This document shows, piece after piece, positions 1 to 7,820 of a stretch of 64,000 nt of DNA; position 1 is the first letter of the stretch; every line of letters starts with the position of its first letter. The translations under genes and the position numbers were made by a program. The notes beneath the pieces are model-generated. The model saw only the letters and a program-made list of their open reading frames with translations. It was not told the origin of the DNA and made no database searches. This DNA comes from Spirochaetales bacterium (lineage in GTDB: Bacteria; Spirochaetota; Spirochaetia; Sphaerochaetales; Sphaerochaetaceae): assembly GCA_028722305.1 (NCBI GenBank), contig JAQYHB010000037.1:1-64000 (forward strand). Reading direction: 5' to 3'.

Positions 1-891
1 GTCAAACCAGAAATTCTTGAAAGCCTTCCCATGTCCATTCGAGAAGAACAGCCCCACCGACACCGGGTTGTACACCGTCTCGCATCCCGGCGCGAACCGG
101 TAGCCGTCGTACATCTCCCGCACCTTCCCTAGGTACGCCTCGCGGCCCATCCCCGTGTCCTGGATCCCCTGTTCGATATAGCCGGCAAAGTTCCCTTCCA
201 GTTCCTTCTGGGTATAGCCCAGCATCGCCGCATAGTCCGGGTCGAGAGAGAGGTCGTTCAGGTTGTTCATCTTCGAGAAGACGCTCAGCCTTGCATATTT
301 GGTCACACCGGTGATGAAGACGAACCGCAGCAGGGCGCCTTTCGTCTTGACCACCTGGTAGAAGTTCCCCAATACCGTCCGCAGCTCTTCCACCTGCTCC
401 GAGAAGGCGTTGTCCGAAAGCACCTTGTCGTACTCGTCGACCAGCACCACCACTTTGTCTTTTTTGGAAAGCAGCAGGATGAGCTTCGCGAACAGGTCGT
501 CGCTCGTCTTGGTCATGTCCAGCGGCCCGACCCCATACAAGTCGGCAATCTCCTCGATCTGGTCCTTCAGCCATCCGTCCAGCCCCTCGGGAGTGCTTTT
601 CCCGCAGTCGCCGAAGTCGATGTGGATGATAGGGTAGGTCTTCCAGTCGTAGTCCAGAGCATCGATAGCAAGACCTTTGAACAGCTCCCTCCTGCCTTGG
701 AAGATCGCCTCCAAGGTGGAGACGGTCAGCGTCTTCCCGAAACGGCGGGGACGGGAGAGGAAGAACATGTTGCCTTCCTGACGGACAAGGGAATGCAGAT
801 AAGATGTCTTGTCCACGTACACGTAGCCCCCCCGCCGGAGATTCTCGAACGAGCCGTTCGCCGTCATGATGGGAAGAAGTTGCTTGCTCAT
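1..891 (-). CDS. AAA-ATPase-like protein (PF09820 type), 3' end beyond window
   Basis: This gene starts at ATG 891 and runs open to the left edge, so about 297 residues are visible and the C-terminus is missing. The start reads MSKQLLPIMTANGSF. A typical PF09820 start follows (GGYVYVDKTSYL), then a Walker-A-like loop FLSRPRRFGKTLT and a Walker-B-like VVVLVDEYDK. The segments RFVFITGVTKYAR and MYDGYRF are also hallmarks of this family. Family members normally continue into a C-terminal DUF1703 / PD-(D/E)XK nuclease-like domain (PF08011), expected outside the window. These genes are often multicopy in gut anaerobes and their biological role is unsettled. A scrap of the C-terminal half of such a gene lies at 45355-45528. 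The family call is firm; the function is not known. Confidence 0.88.
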   Translation of the reverse strand, partial: MSKQLLPIMTANGSFENLRRGGYVYVDKTSYLHSLVRQEGNMFFLSRPRRFGKTLTVSTLEAIFQGRRELFKGLAIDALDYDWKTYPIIHIDFGDCGKSTPEGLDGWLKDQIEEIADLYGVGPLDMTKTSDDLFAKLILLLSKKDKVVVLVDEYDKVLSDNAFSEQVEELRTVLGNFYQVVKTKGALLRFVFITGVTKYARLSVFSKMNNLNDLSLDPDYAAMLGYTQKELEGNFAGYIEQGIQDTGMGREAYLGKVREMYDGYRFAPGCETVYNPVSVGLFFSNGHGKAFKNFWFD

Positions 892-955
892 GGCTCGAGG
901 ATACCACAGCCATGCGCAATTGGCAAAAGTCTCTCGTCCTTCCTCGTTTGTTCGA

Positions 956-985
956 TAAAAAAGCTCTCCCCTTTTGGAGAGAGCC
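956..985 (-). terminator. Rho-independent terminator of rpiB-like gene
   Basis: On the minus strand a GCTCTCtCC / GGgGAGAGC hairpin with an AAAA loop is followed by six T residues. It lies about 20 bases after the stop of the sugar-phosphate isomerase gene and separates it from the AAA-ATPase gene. Confidence 0.85.
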
Positions 986-1005
986 GAAAGTCCACAGGCA
1001 GTCGC

Positions 1006-1647
1006 TCAGTCGAGAATCGATTTGATGTAGCCACCAATCTTCTCGTCCTTGCAATGGGCAAAGAAGAGTTCCTTGAAATGGGCTCCGCTGAAAGCACCTT
1101 TGACCAAAGCGGGATCCAGTTCCTTGTAAATCTTGACCAAGTCCTGCTCCAGGGAATGCCTACGGACCTCGTCCAGGATTTTCTTGTTCCGCTGCTCCGG
1201 CTCACGACGTTCGGCGGGATAGCCGCCACCGAAGGGAGCGCTGAACAGCTTCTCGAAGATATAGACCAGGTTCAGATCCCCGCCCCAGCCGAAGCGGAGG
1301 GCGAACGGAAGGGCGACGGCGTTGCCATCGTTGATCTGGGCAAAGGTGTAGGCGTCAAGCGGATCCTCGACATGGCCGCAGATCACGCCCGGGAAAGAGT
1401 TCAAGGCAAGCATGGCCCCCTCTCCGGTCCCGCAGCCGGTCACCACGAAATCGGCGGCCTTGGCGTTCAGGATCGCGGCGGCAAGGATCCCGTTCTGGAC
1501 ATACGTCAGTTGGGCTTCGTCAGTGGACGAATACATTCCGTAGTTGTCGACCTGCCAACCTTTCTCGTCGGCAACTTTCTTCAAAGCCGCGTAAATGATC
1601 GCGTTTTTCGCGGCCTGGCTGTTCTCATTGATCAATGCAATGCGCAT
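1006..1647 (-). CDS. RpiB/LacA/LacB family sugar-phosphate isomerase
   Basis: A 213-residue cytoplasmic isomerase of the RpiB/LacAB fold, expected to interconvert aldose and ketose phosphates. The N-terminus MRIALINENSQAAKN is the usual Rossmann-like strand-loop. The signature GCGTGEG (residues 71-77, with Cys72) is the conserved active-site region. Classical RpiB proteins are about 150 residues; this one carries a roughly 60-residue C-terminal extension, as a long RpiB-like subgroup does, so the exact substrate is open. The start is supported by GAGAGG six bases upstream, and a TATACT -10 box sits at 1667-1672. It is the last gene of the minus-strand run and ends in a clear terminator. Confidence 0.88.
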   Translation of the reverse strand: MRIALINENSQAAKNAIIYAALKKVADEKGWQVDNYGMYSSTDEAQLTYVQNGILAAAILNAKAADFVVTGCGTGEGAMLALNSFPGVICGHVEDPLDAYTFAQINDGNAVALPFALRFGWGGDLNLVYIFEKLFSAPFGGGYPAERREPEQRNKKILDEVRRHSLEQDLVKIYKELDPALVKGAFSGAHFKELFFAHCKDEKIGGYIKSILD

Positions 1648-1726
1648 AGCATACCTCTCTCGCCTTAGTATAAAAAATAACCGAGAAAAGGCAAAGGGAG
1701 CGACAGCCCCAAGTGTCCATGGATCT

Positions 1727-2671
1727 TCAGATGAAGCCCATGGAGCGCACCAGGAAAATCCAGAACGTCAAGCTGAAGGCGGATAGCATGGTGGTCAGCA
1801 TCACGCAACTGCTGGAAAGCACCCCCTCGTGGTCCATCGCCCGTGCCATGACATAGCAGCTGACCGTCGTCGCCGAGCCGAGCATCACCAGGATCGCCAC
1901 AAGCTTCTCGGTGCGGAAACCCAAAGAGACGGCGAGCGGCAGGAAAAGGATTTCGAAGCCAAACAGCTTGAGGAACGACGCGGCCAAGGCGGGCTTGACC
2001 CGTCCAAGCGCCTTCTTGAAACTGAACGTGGCGCCCATGGCCATCAGTCCCAGCGGAGTGGCCAGAGCGCCCACGTTGCTGGTGAACTTGTCCAAGATGG
2101 CCGGCATGGGAATACGGAGGGCCGACCAGGCAAAGCCGAGGGCGATGCCGTCGATGATCGGGTTCAGCAAGACGTTGCGCAGCGTCCGCTTCAGCATCGT
2201 GCCATCAACCTTGCCCTCCCCCGCCGTCACCATCAGCACCAGGACCGCCATGACGTTGTACAAGGGGACGGCCCCGATGATCATCAAGGGGGCCATACCA
2301 CCGGTACCATACATGTTCATGATCAGCGAGACGCCCAGCAGGGCCGCGCTGGAGCGGTAGGATGCCTGGATGAACTCGCCCCTGAGCGCCCGCTCGCGCA
2401 GAGGCAGCGAGCACAGCAGGGCGATCAGCACCGAAAGCAAGGTGGCGACAAAGCAGAAAACCACGAACCTGGCATCCCAGACCTCGACGATCTCTACCGT
2501 CGCCAGTTGCCGGAAAAGCAACACGGGAAGCGGGAGATGGAAGACGAAACCGTTCAGGTACGAGGCGAAACGATCGTCCATCCATCCGATCCGGTGCAGG
2601 AAAAGCCCCAGCACCATCAACAAAAAGACCGGAACCGTCGCGTTCAGGCTGAAGACCAGATTGTCCAACAC
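1727..2671 (-). CDS. AEC family transporter (auxin efflux carrier / malate permease type)
   Basis: A 314-residue integral membrane protein with about ten hydrophobic segments and the two-half layout of the AEC family. Recognisable pieces are the N-terminal VPVFLLMVLGLFLHRIGW, the central LLNPIIDGIALGFAWS and the repeat-2 region GALATPLGLMAMGATFSF. AEC proteins move small organic acids or amino acids; the substrate cannot be read from sequence. It lies 21 bases after the NUDIX gene, on the same strand and probably in the same transcript. Confidence 0.85.
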   Translation of the reverse strand: MLDNLVFSLNATVPVFLLMVLGLFLHRIGWMDDRFASYLNGFVFHLPLPVLLFRQLATVEIVEVWDARFVVFCFVATLLSVLIALLCSLPLRERALRGEFIQASYRSSAALLGVSLIMNMYGTGGMAPLMIIGAVPLYNVMAVLVLMVTAGEGKVDGTMLKRTLRNVLLNPIIDGIALGFAWSALRIPMPAILDKFTSNVGALATPLGLMAMGATFSFKKALGRVKPALAASFLKLFGFEILFLPLAVSLGFRTEKLVAILVMLGSATTVSCYVMARAMDHEGVLSSSCVMLTTMLSAFSLTFWIFLVRSMGFI

Positions 2672-2692
2672 CGGGAACCTCCTTGCTTTCCG

Positions 2693-3214
2693 CTAGCGGG
2701 GCTTGAAGCTCCACTTCTGGTCAAGGTATCCGACCAGGAATTCCTCCGCGAGAGAGCCCTGACGGATGTGCTGGCGGGCCTCAACAGGGGTAAACCAGGC
2801 ATAGGAGTCTATCTCCCGGTTTGGGTGGGCCGTCTCGTTTCCGATGGTGACCGTCCAGTTCAGCATCAGCGTGTTGGAAGGGGCGAAGTAATGGGAGTGG
2901 TTGAAATGCAGACTGGTGATGTGGAGCCCCATCTCCTCCTCCACCTCGCGCGCAACCGCATGCTCGGCGTCCTCGCCCTTGTTGACATACCCGGCGACCA
3001 GAATGTAGGAATCCCTCCCATACTGCTTGATCAGCAGGATGTTCCCTTTCGGGTCGCGGACAATCATGCTGACCGCGGTGTTGAAGACCGGGAACCGGTA
3101 GTCGGCGCAGGCAGGGCAGTAAGGAACCTCGCCCTCTCCCTCCAGGAACTTCTTTTCCAGCTTGGTACCGCACTGCATGCAGTAGTTCATCTCGATAGGC
3201 ATAGGAACCATCAT
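2693..3214 (-). CDS. NUDIX hydrolase with N-terminal zinc ribbon
   Basis: A 173-residue protein. A zinc ribbon (Cys12, Cys15, Cys33, Cys36) precedes a perfect NUDIX box at residues 75-97 (G-x5-E-x7-REVEEEMGL). The architecture resembles NudC-like or zinc-ribbon NUDIX enzymes, which hydrolyse nucleoside diphosphate-linked substrates such as NADH; the substrate is inferred only from that likeness. The frame is open further upstream to 3325, but GGGAGGTG eight bases before ATG 3214 favours this start (ATG 3211 follows directly). It sits in a redox-flavoured run with the GltD-like and TIGR04076 genes. Confidence 0.9.
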   Translation of the reverse strand: MMVPMPIEMNYCMQCGTKLEKKFLEGEGEVPYCPACADYRFPVFNTAVSMIVRDPKGNILLIKQYGRDSYILVAGYVNKGEDAEHAVAREVEEEMGLHITSLHFNHSHYFAPSNTLMLNWTVTIGNETAHPNREIDSYAWFTPVEARQHIRQGSLAEEFLVGYLDQKWSFKPR

Positions 3215-3266
3215 AGCCAAAGCACCTCCCTTGTTCCAGTGGAAAGGAAGGCGCTTGACGAAGACT

Positions 3267-3545
3267 TCAGGTCTTGTCCCGGCCGTCTTCCCTTTTGATA
3301 TGGAACACGTTGATCGTCTCCACATCGCTGCAGCAGAAAGTGGCCTCGCCCGGCTTCTCTCCGGGAAAGCTCCCGCCGTAGCGGAGGATGTCGATGTAGG
3401 GAAAGGCGATGTGCATCGCCATCGGACAGAGCTTGCCTCGCTCGGTATCGAAATCGAAGGACTGGCCGGGGATATGCCCCCTGTGACAGGGGCAGGGACC
3501 CTTGCGGTCGACGACGGTGATGGTGATTCTCGGCCTAAGCGCCAT
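3267..3545 (-). CDS. TIGR04076 family protein
   Basis: A 92-residue protein matching TIGR04076: an N-terminal strand (RITITVVDRKG), a CPCHRGHIPGQSFDF loop, the conserved segment LCPMAMHIAFPYIDILRYGG and a C-terminal CCSDVETINVFHI. The conserved Cys residues suggest metal or redox chemistry, but no function is established. ATG 3545 shares its A with the upstream TGA stop (TGATG), so translation is coupled to the oxidoreductase gene; a GTG one codon earlier is possible. Confidence 0.83.
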   Translation of the reverse strand: MALRPRITITVVDRKGPCPCHRGHIPGQSFDFDTERGKLCPMAMHIAFPYIDILRYGGSFPGEKPGEATFCCSDVETINVFHIKREDGRDKT

Positions 3546-4777
3546 CACTTTCCATCCTTTGGCAAGGACTGCATGTAACGGTCCATGTCATCGGCGATCT
3601 TCTTGGAATAGGCGACTGCGGCAACCACCGTCGCCGCACCGGTGACGACGTCCCCGGAAGCGAAAACGCCCGGCATGGTCGTCTCGCCGCTCTGGTCCAC
3701 CTTCAAGGTACCCTTCTCGTTCAGCTGCAATTCCTTGTCGCGGTTTACCAGGCGGTCCTGCGGGACCTGGCTGACAGAGACGATGATCGTGGAGGCTGGC
3801 ACGAACTTGGCTGTCGTCTCGTCGATCACCGTATGTCCGTTCTCGTCCTGGCGGGTATCGCAGATGTACAGGCCGTCGTCGGTAATCCGGATCGGCGCCT
3901 TGTTGTACTCGAAGCGCACCCCGTCAAGCAGGGCGTACTGGAGCTCGTCGGCCGAGGCGGAGCACGTGTCGCGGCGCACGTAGATGGTGACGTTCCGGCT
4001 GCCATGGCGGATGGCGGTCCGGGCCACGTCCATGGCGGAATTGCCGGCTCCGATAATCGCCACGTCGTTTCCCAGCTCGTAGACGTCGGGATTGTTCAGA
4101 TAGTTGATTGCATAATGGACATTGCCAAAGGTTTCACCGGGGATGTTCAGATGGCGTGGCCTCCAAGCACCAGTGCCGATGAACACGCTCTTGTATCCGT
4201 CATTGAACAGATCCTGGATCGAAAGGGAGCCCCCAATGGCGAAGTTAGGGCGGAAGAGGATTCCCAGCTCGCGCATGCGCTTGTAATAGCGGTCCAGAAT
4301 CGATTTCGGAAGCCGGAACTCAGGAATGCCGTAGCGCATGATGCCGCCGATCTTGTCCTTCAGCTCGAAGACAGTGACCATGTAGCCACGACTGGCAAGC
4401 AGGATGGCGATGGTGATTCCAGCCGGCCCGCTTCCGATGACGCCGACCTTCATGCCGTTCTTCGGCGCCTTCTTGAAGACAAGACGGTCGAAACAGGAAT
4501 CACTGATATAGTTCTCGATAGCGCCGATGTTGATTGGAGAACCCTTGATGCCGCGGATGCAATGTCCCTCGCATTGCTTCTCGTGGTCGCATACCAGCGA
4601 GCAGATGACCGACAGAGGGTTGTTCTCGAACAACATCTCCGCCGCTTCCATCGTCTTGTTCTCCTTCAGCAACCTGATCATCTCAGGAATATTGGTCTGG
4701 ATCGGGCAACCGGTCCGGCACCGTGGATTCTTGCACTGCAGACAACGATTCGCCTCTTCTAGAATATGGATAGCCAT
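3545..4777 (-). CDS. GltD-like NAD(P)/FAD oxidoreductase with two Cys clusters
   Basis: A 410-residue flavoprotein related to the glutamate synthase small subunit and NfnB/SudA-type oxidoreductases. The N-terminal domain carries Cys clusters for Fe-S centres: Cys12/15/20/24 and Cys59/63/69/73. An FAD-binding VGVIGSGPAG lies at 111-120 and an NAD(P)-binding VAIIGAGNSAMD at 239-250. The C-terminal FASGDVVTGAATVV is the second FAD contact. No gltB-like large subunit is nearby, so it more likely feeds electrons between NAD(P)H and another partner than makes glutamate. It is the first gene of a run continuing with TIGR04076 and NUDIX. GAGGAAGGTG precedes the start. Confidence 0.9.
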   Translation of the reverse strand: MAIHILEEANRCLQCKNPRCRTGCPIQTNIPEMIRLLKENKTMEAAEMLFENNPLSVICSLVCDHEKQCEGHCIRGIKGSPINIGAIENYISDSCFDRLVFKKAPKNGMKVGVIGSGPAGITIAILLASRGYMVTVFELKDKIGGIMRYGIPEFRLPKSILDRYYKRMRELGILFRPNFAIGGSLSIQDLFNDGYKSVFIGTGAWRPRHLNIPGETFGNVHYAINYLNNPDVYELGNDVAIIGAGNSAMDVARTAIRHGSRNVTIYVRRDTCSASADELQYALLDGVRFEYNKAPIRITDDGLYICDTRQDENGHTVIDETTAKFVPASTIIVSVSQVPQDRLVNRDKELQLNEKGTLKVDQSGETTMPGVFASGDVVTGAATVVAAVAYSKKIADDMDRYMQSLPKDGK

Positions 4778-4847
4778 TCAACGCACCTTCCTCGTAGTTC
4801 CACCTTACACGCAACTGCCCGTCTGGGCAAGAAACCGGAATCCATCC

Positions 4848-5483
4848 TCAACGATTTCCCTGCCATTCCAGAAGGAATTCCTCCAGAAACGCCTTGAGGT
4901 AGGCATGCCGGCTTGCCGCGATCTCCTTCCCCGCCGCCGTCTGCATCATGCCCTCGAGCAGAAGCAACTTCTCGTAAAAATGGTTGATGGTCGTGCCACG
5001 GTTGGCCATGTAGGCCTTCTCGTCCATGTCGAGGCGGGGAGGAATTTCCGGGTCGTACATCACCCGTCCGTGCGCGCCCCCATAGGCGAAGGCGCGGGCG
5101 ACGCCGATGGCGCCTATGGCGTCCAGGCGGTCCGCGTCCTGGACCACCTTACCCTCCAAGGTCCGGGGAACGACGGAATCGGTTCCCATGAAAGAAACCG
5201 ACGCGATGATCTCCACCACCAGCTTCTGAGTGTCATTGCCGACATGATGACTATCCATCAGGGCCCGCGCGCGGGTACTCTGCCCCATCGACCCTCCGAC
5301 CAGCTTCCAATCGTCGACGTCGTGGAGCAGGGCGGCAAGCCGGCAGAGCTCCTCGTCGGCCCCCTCCCTCCTGGCTATCATGCGGGCCAGGTTGGTCACC
5401 CGCATCGTGTGGGCGGCGTCGTGTCCCGAGGCGTCACCCCGGAACAGTTCCTTGATTTCCGATTCGAGCTGATTCCAGTCCAT
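4848..5483 (-). CDS. HD domain phosphohydrolase
   Basis: A 211-residue cytoplasmic HD-superfamily protein. Metal-binding residues are visible in GHDAAHTMRV (His21-His25), the HD doublet LLHDVDD (His54-Asp55) and the later VVQDADRLDAIGA. It resembles the YedJ/YpgQ group of small HD hydrolases, some of which cleave nucleoside triphosphates; the substrate here is unknown. The start is MDWNQLESEIKELFRG, 11 bases after the DUF4954 stop. No clear ribosome-binding site is present, so translational coupling is likely. The longer frame upstream is only the shadow of DUF4954. Confidence 0.85.
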   Translation of the reverse strand: MDWNQLESEIKELFRGDASGHDAAHTMRVTNLARMIARREGADEELCRLAALLHDVDDWKLVGGSMGQSTRARALMDSHHVGNDTQKLVVEIIASVSFMGTDSVVPRTLEGKVVQDADRLDAIGAIGVARAFAYGGAHGRVMYDPEIPPRLDMDEKAYMANRGTTINHFYEKLLLLEGMMQTAAGKEIAASRHAYLKAFLEEFLLEWQGNR

Positions 5484-5494
5484 GGATACATTGT

Positions 5495-7633
5495 TCAGAA
5501 ACGGACCCGTTTCGTCAAAGCCAACAGGGATTGGGTCGTCGCCTTGCTCTGCTGGATGAACGGGTTGTCGTCCACCTTGCCCAGCACAGCGTCCCGCTCC
5601 GCCTCGTTCTCGTAGGTGGTCATGCGGAAGGGATTCTGGTAGTCCTTCTCCTTGGTCAGGTAGACTTGCATCTCGATATAGGACCTGACGTCGGCCAGGT
5701 GCTGCAAGCACTTCGCCCAATCCTTTTCGGTCAGGTGCTCGTGGCCGGAAAGCAAACGGAGAACCTGGATGCCGAGAACCGCCTTTTCCTCCTCGTAGTG
5801 GGTGGCGATTTCCCGGTATGCCTGATGCACGCCTTCCCAACTGTCGACCTTTCCCGAAAGGATATCGCGGCGTAGCGCGTCCATGTGGTCCTTTCGGATC
5901 AGTTGTCCGCCGACATTCTCCCAGGGAAGCATCTTTTCCTCAGTACGCATGTCGAAGGAGGAAAGGCTCTCGCCGCTTGCGGAAAGATAGCCTAGGAGGC
6001 TCTTCTCCCCATAGTAGGACAGCATGTCCTTGTAGGCCCGGTAGCCCTCCGAGGCCTTGACGACCTCGACGGGAAACGCGGAGTTCTCGAACTGCTTCGC
6101 CTCGACCACCAAGTCCCCCAGCCTGCCCTTCTCCAAAAGCCACGCGCCGCTTGCCCGCTCCTTGTGGCGTTTGGCCCATGCCTCTTCGGTCCACTGCTCC
6201 AACAGGCGCATGGCGGCAAGAATCTCGTGGACGGTGTCCGGGGCAAGGTAATCGGTCTCGTAGATCTGCCTGGGATGCCTGCGTTTGTCCCGGGCGAGGA
6301 ATTTCCAGCTGTTACGTTCCAGCGCATAGAGGTTGTAGAGCCACCAATAGGCCGGCATTACCACCCGCCCGTTTCCCCGATCGCCGGAAATCAGGGCGAA
6401 GGGAATCGGGTTGTGCAGCTCATAGGGATAGTTGCCCTTGGTGATCAGAGTGAAGGAGGCGAAGGAGCAGTTGTGCTTCAGCGTGCTGGAGAGGGCCGGC
6501 CAGAAGCCACGCCCGGCGACCAGCTCCCCGTCCGCCCCGCGGGAATTGTGGTTGCTGCCGATATTGGCGCCGGCTGCCATGTTGCTCTGGCCTTTGATGC
6601 AGGTGGCGATCAGGAAGGAGTTGTTGTGGTGCTGCTCGTGGGCTGGGAAGACCAGGTTGGAAAGCACCTCGCAGCAACTGATGGTCGAGTTGTCGCCGAT
6701 GATGGAGTTGAGCACCCGCGCCCCATACTTCAGGCTGACATGGTCCTCAAGGATGAAACGTACCGCCTTGACCCCGTAAAAGACCCGGCAGCCGTAGCCG
6801 ATGATGCCGTTGACCAGCTCGATACCCTCGCCAAGCTGGGTCGGCTCCTCCTCGCTTGAGGAGATGTGGAGGTTCTTCAGCTTGTTGGCACCCTTGATGT
6901 AGCAGGCAGGGCCTGTCTCCACATCCTTGATGATCCGGGTCCCCTTGATGACGGAATCGTCCCCGATAGTTCCGTAGTAGCCACGCTTGTGGCTCATCGT
7001 CTTTTCCGTCAGTCCCGCGAGCGCCTCCATCAGAGGCTTGTCCTCCCGGTGCTTGGCGCAGAGCCAGGCATCCCCGATGGTCATGTCCCTGAAGGGGATG
7101 ACCGCCCTGCCCTCCGCCTCGTTCATCACCGCGATGGTCACCCGGACCGACTCGTCCTCCCCTTCCTTGACGATTCCGGTTCCGAACTTGGCATGGTTGG
7201 TGCACTGGATCTCTCCGTTCTCGTGCAGGATGACGCGGTTGCCGATCAGGTAGTGGGAGATATAGGAACAATCGGAAATCGAAACATGGTCGCCGATATC
7301 GCAGCTGATGATCCGGCTGTTGTACAGTCCCTCGGGCGCTTCAAAGTCATGGAAACGAAGCGTTTCCGGCTGCAAGGCTCCAAGGCGGACAAGGCCGTAA
7401 AACGAGCAAAACCGTATGCACGAGGGGTCGAACGGATCGGTGACAAGCACGTCATCCCACCTCTGGCAACGGTTTCCCTCCGACTCAAGGATACCGATTT
7501 CCTGCATGGTCAGATGCCGCCAGGATCCTGGGTTCTGCTCGTTTCTGAGATACCACTCGTTCCTTCCCTCAGGAAGGAACGGTGGCTCGATGAAGCCGTA
7601 TCCGAATGCAGCCAAGGGGGCAATGCGATTCAC
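5495..7633 (-). CDS. DUF4954 family protein (left-handed beta-helix repeats)
   Basis: A 712-residue protein matching DUF4954, a family seen mainly in spirochaetes and Bacteroidetes. Residues about 95-360 hold hexapeptide-like repeats (such as DHVSISDCSYISHYLIGNR and ARVLNSIIGDNSTISC) typical of a left-handed parallel beta-helix as in nucleotidyl- and acyltransferases. A helical region follows (WWLYNLYALERNSWKF onward). A sugar-nucleotide or acyl-transfer role is plausible from the fold but unproven. The start is GTG 7633 with GGGAGG six bases upstream. The HD hydrolase follows after 11 bases, so the two are probably made together. Confidence 0.85.
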   Translation of the reverse strand: MNRIAPLAAFGYGFIEPPFLPEGRNEWYLRNEQNPGSWRHLTMQEIGILESEGNRCQRWDDVLVTDPFDPSCIRFCSFYGLVRLGALQPETLRFHDFEAPEGLYNSRIISCDIGDHVSISDCSYISHYLIGNRVILHENGEIQCTNHAKFGTGIVKEGEDESVRVTIAVMNEAEGRAVIPFRDMTIGDAWLCAKHREDKPLMEALAGLTEKTMSHKRGYYGTIGDDSVIKGTRIIKDVETGPACYIKGANKLKNLHISSSEEEPTQLGEGIELVNGIIGYGCRVFYGVKAVRFILEDHVSLKYGARVLNSIIGDNSTISCCEVLSNLVFPAHEQHHNNSFLIATCIKGQSNMAAGANIGSNHNSRGADGELVAGRGFWPALSSTLKHNCSFASFTLITKGNYPYELHNPIPFALISGDRGNGRVVMPAYWWLYNLYALERNSWKFLARDKRRHPRQIYETDYLAPDTVHEILAAMRLLEQWTEEAWAKRHKERASGAWLLEKGRLGDLVVEAKQFENSAFPVEVVKASEGYRAYKDMLSYYGEKSLLGYLSASGESLSSFDMRTEEKMLPWENVGGQLIRKDHMDALRRDILSGKVDSWEGVHQAYREIATHYEEEKAVLGIQVLRLLSGHEHLTEKDWAKCLQHLADVRSYIEMQVYLTKEKDYQNPFRMTTYENEAERDAVLGKVDDNPFIQQSKATTQSLLALTKRVRF

Positions 7634-7769
7634 AAACCACCTCCCAAAAGGAATCAGGTCTGTGCCGCCTCCTGATTTCCAAAAGATATTTTACACAACT
7701 TGGAAATTTTCGAACAGCCGGTTTTGCTGTTTCATCATAGAATTTGCATACGAATATCTTGAATGCGCA

Positions 7770-7806
7770 ACACAAAAGACATGGCGGCAACAAGGAAGCT
7801 GCCGCC
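7770..7806 (-). terminator. Likely terminator after the metal P-type ATPase
   Basis: A GGCGGCA/TGCCGCC stem (7783-7789 with 7800-7806, ten-base loop) lies just after the ATPase stop. On the minus strand a T-rich tail (TCTTTTGTGTT) follows. The U-tract is broken, so efficiency is uncertain. Confidence 0.6.
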
Positions 7807-7820
7807 AATCGATGGAAAGA

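Noticed and set aside
2-1054. Long minus-strand frame of 350 residues at the left edge
   Set aside because: Its protein is Arg/Gly/Pro-rich without motifs; the true AAA-ATPase gene is in another minus frame and runs off the window.
1829-3298. 489-residue plus-strand frame
   Set aside because: Antisense shadow of the AEC transporter and NUDIX genes; no domain and His/Gln/Arg-rich composition.
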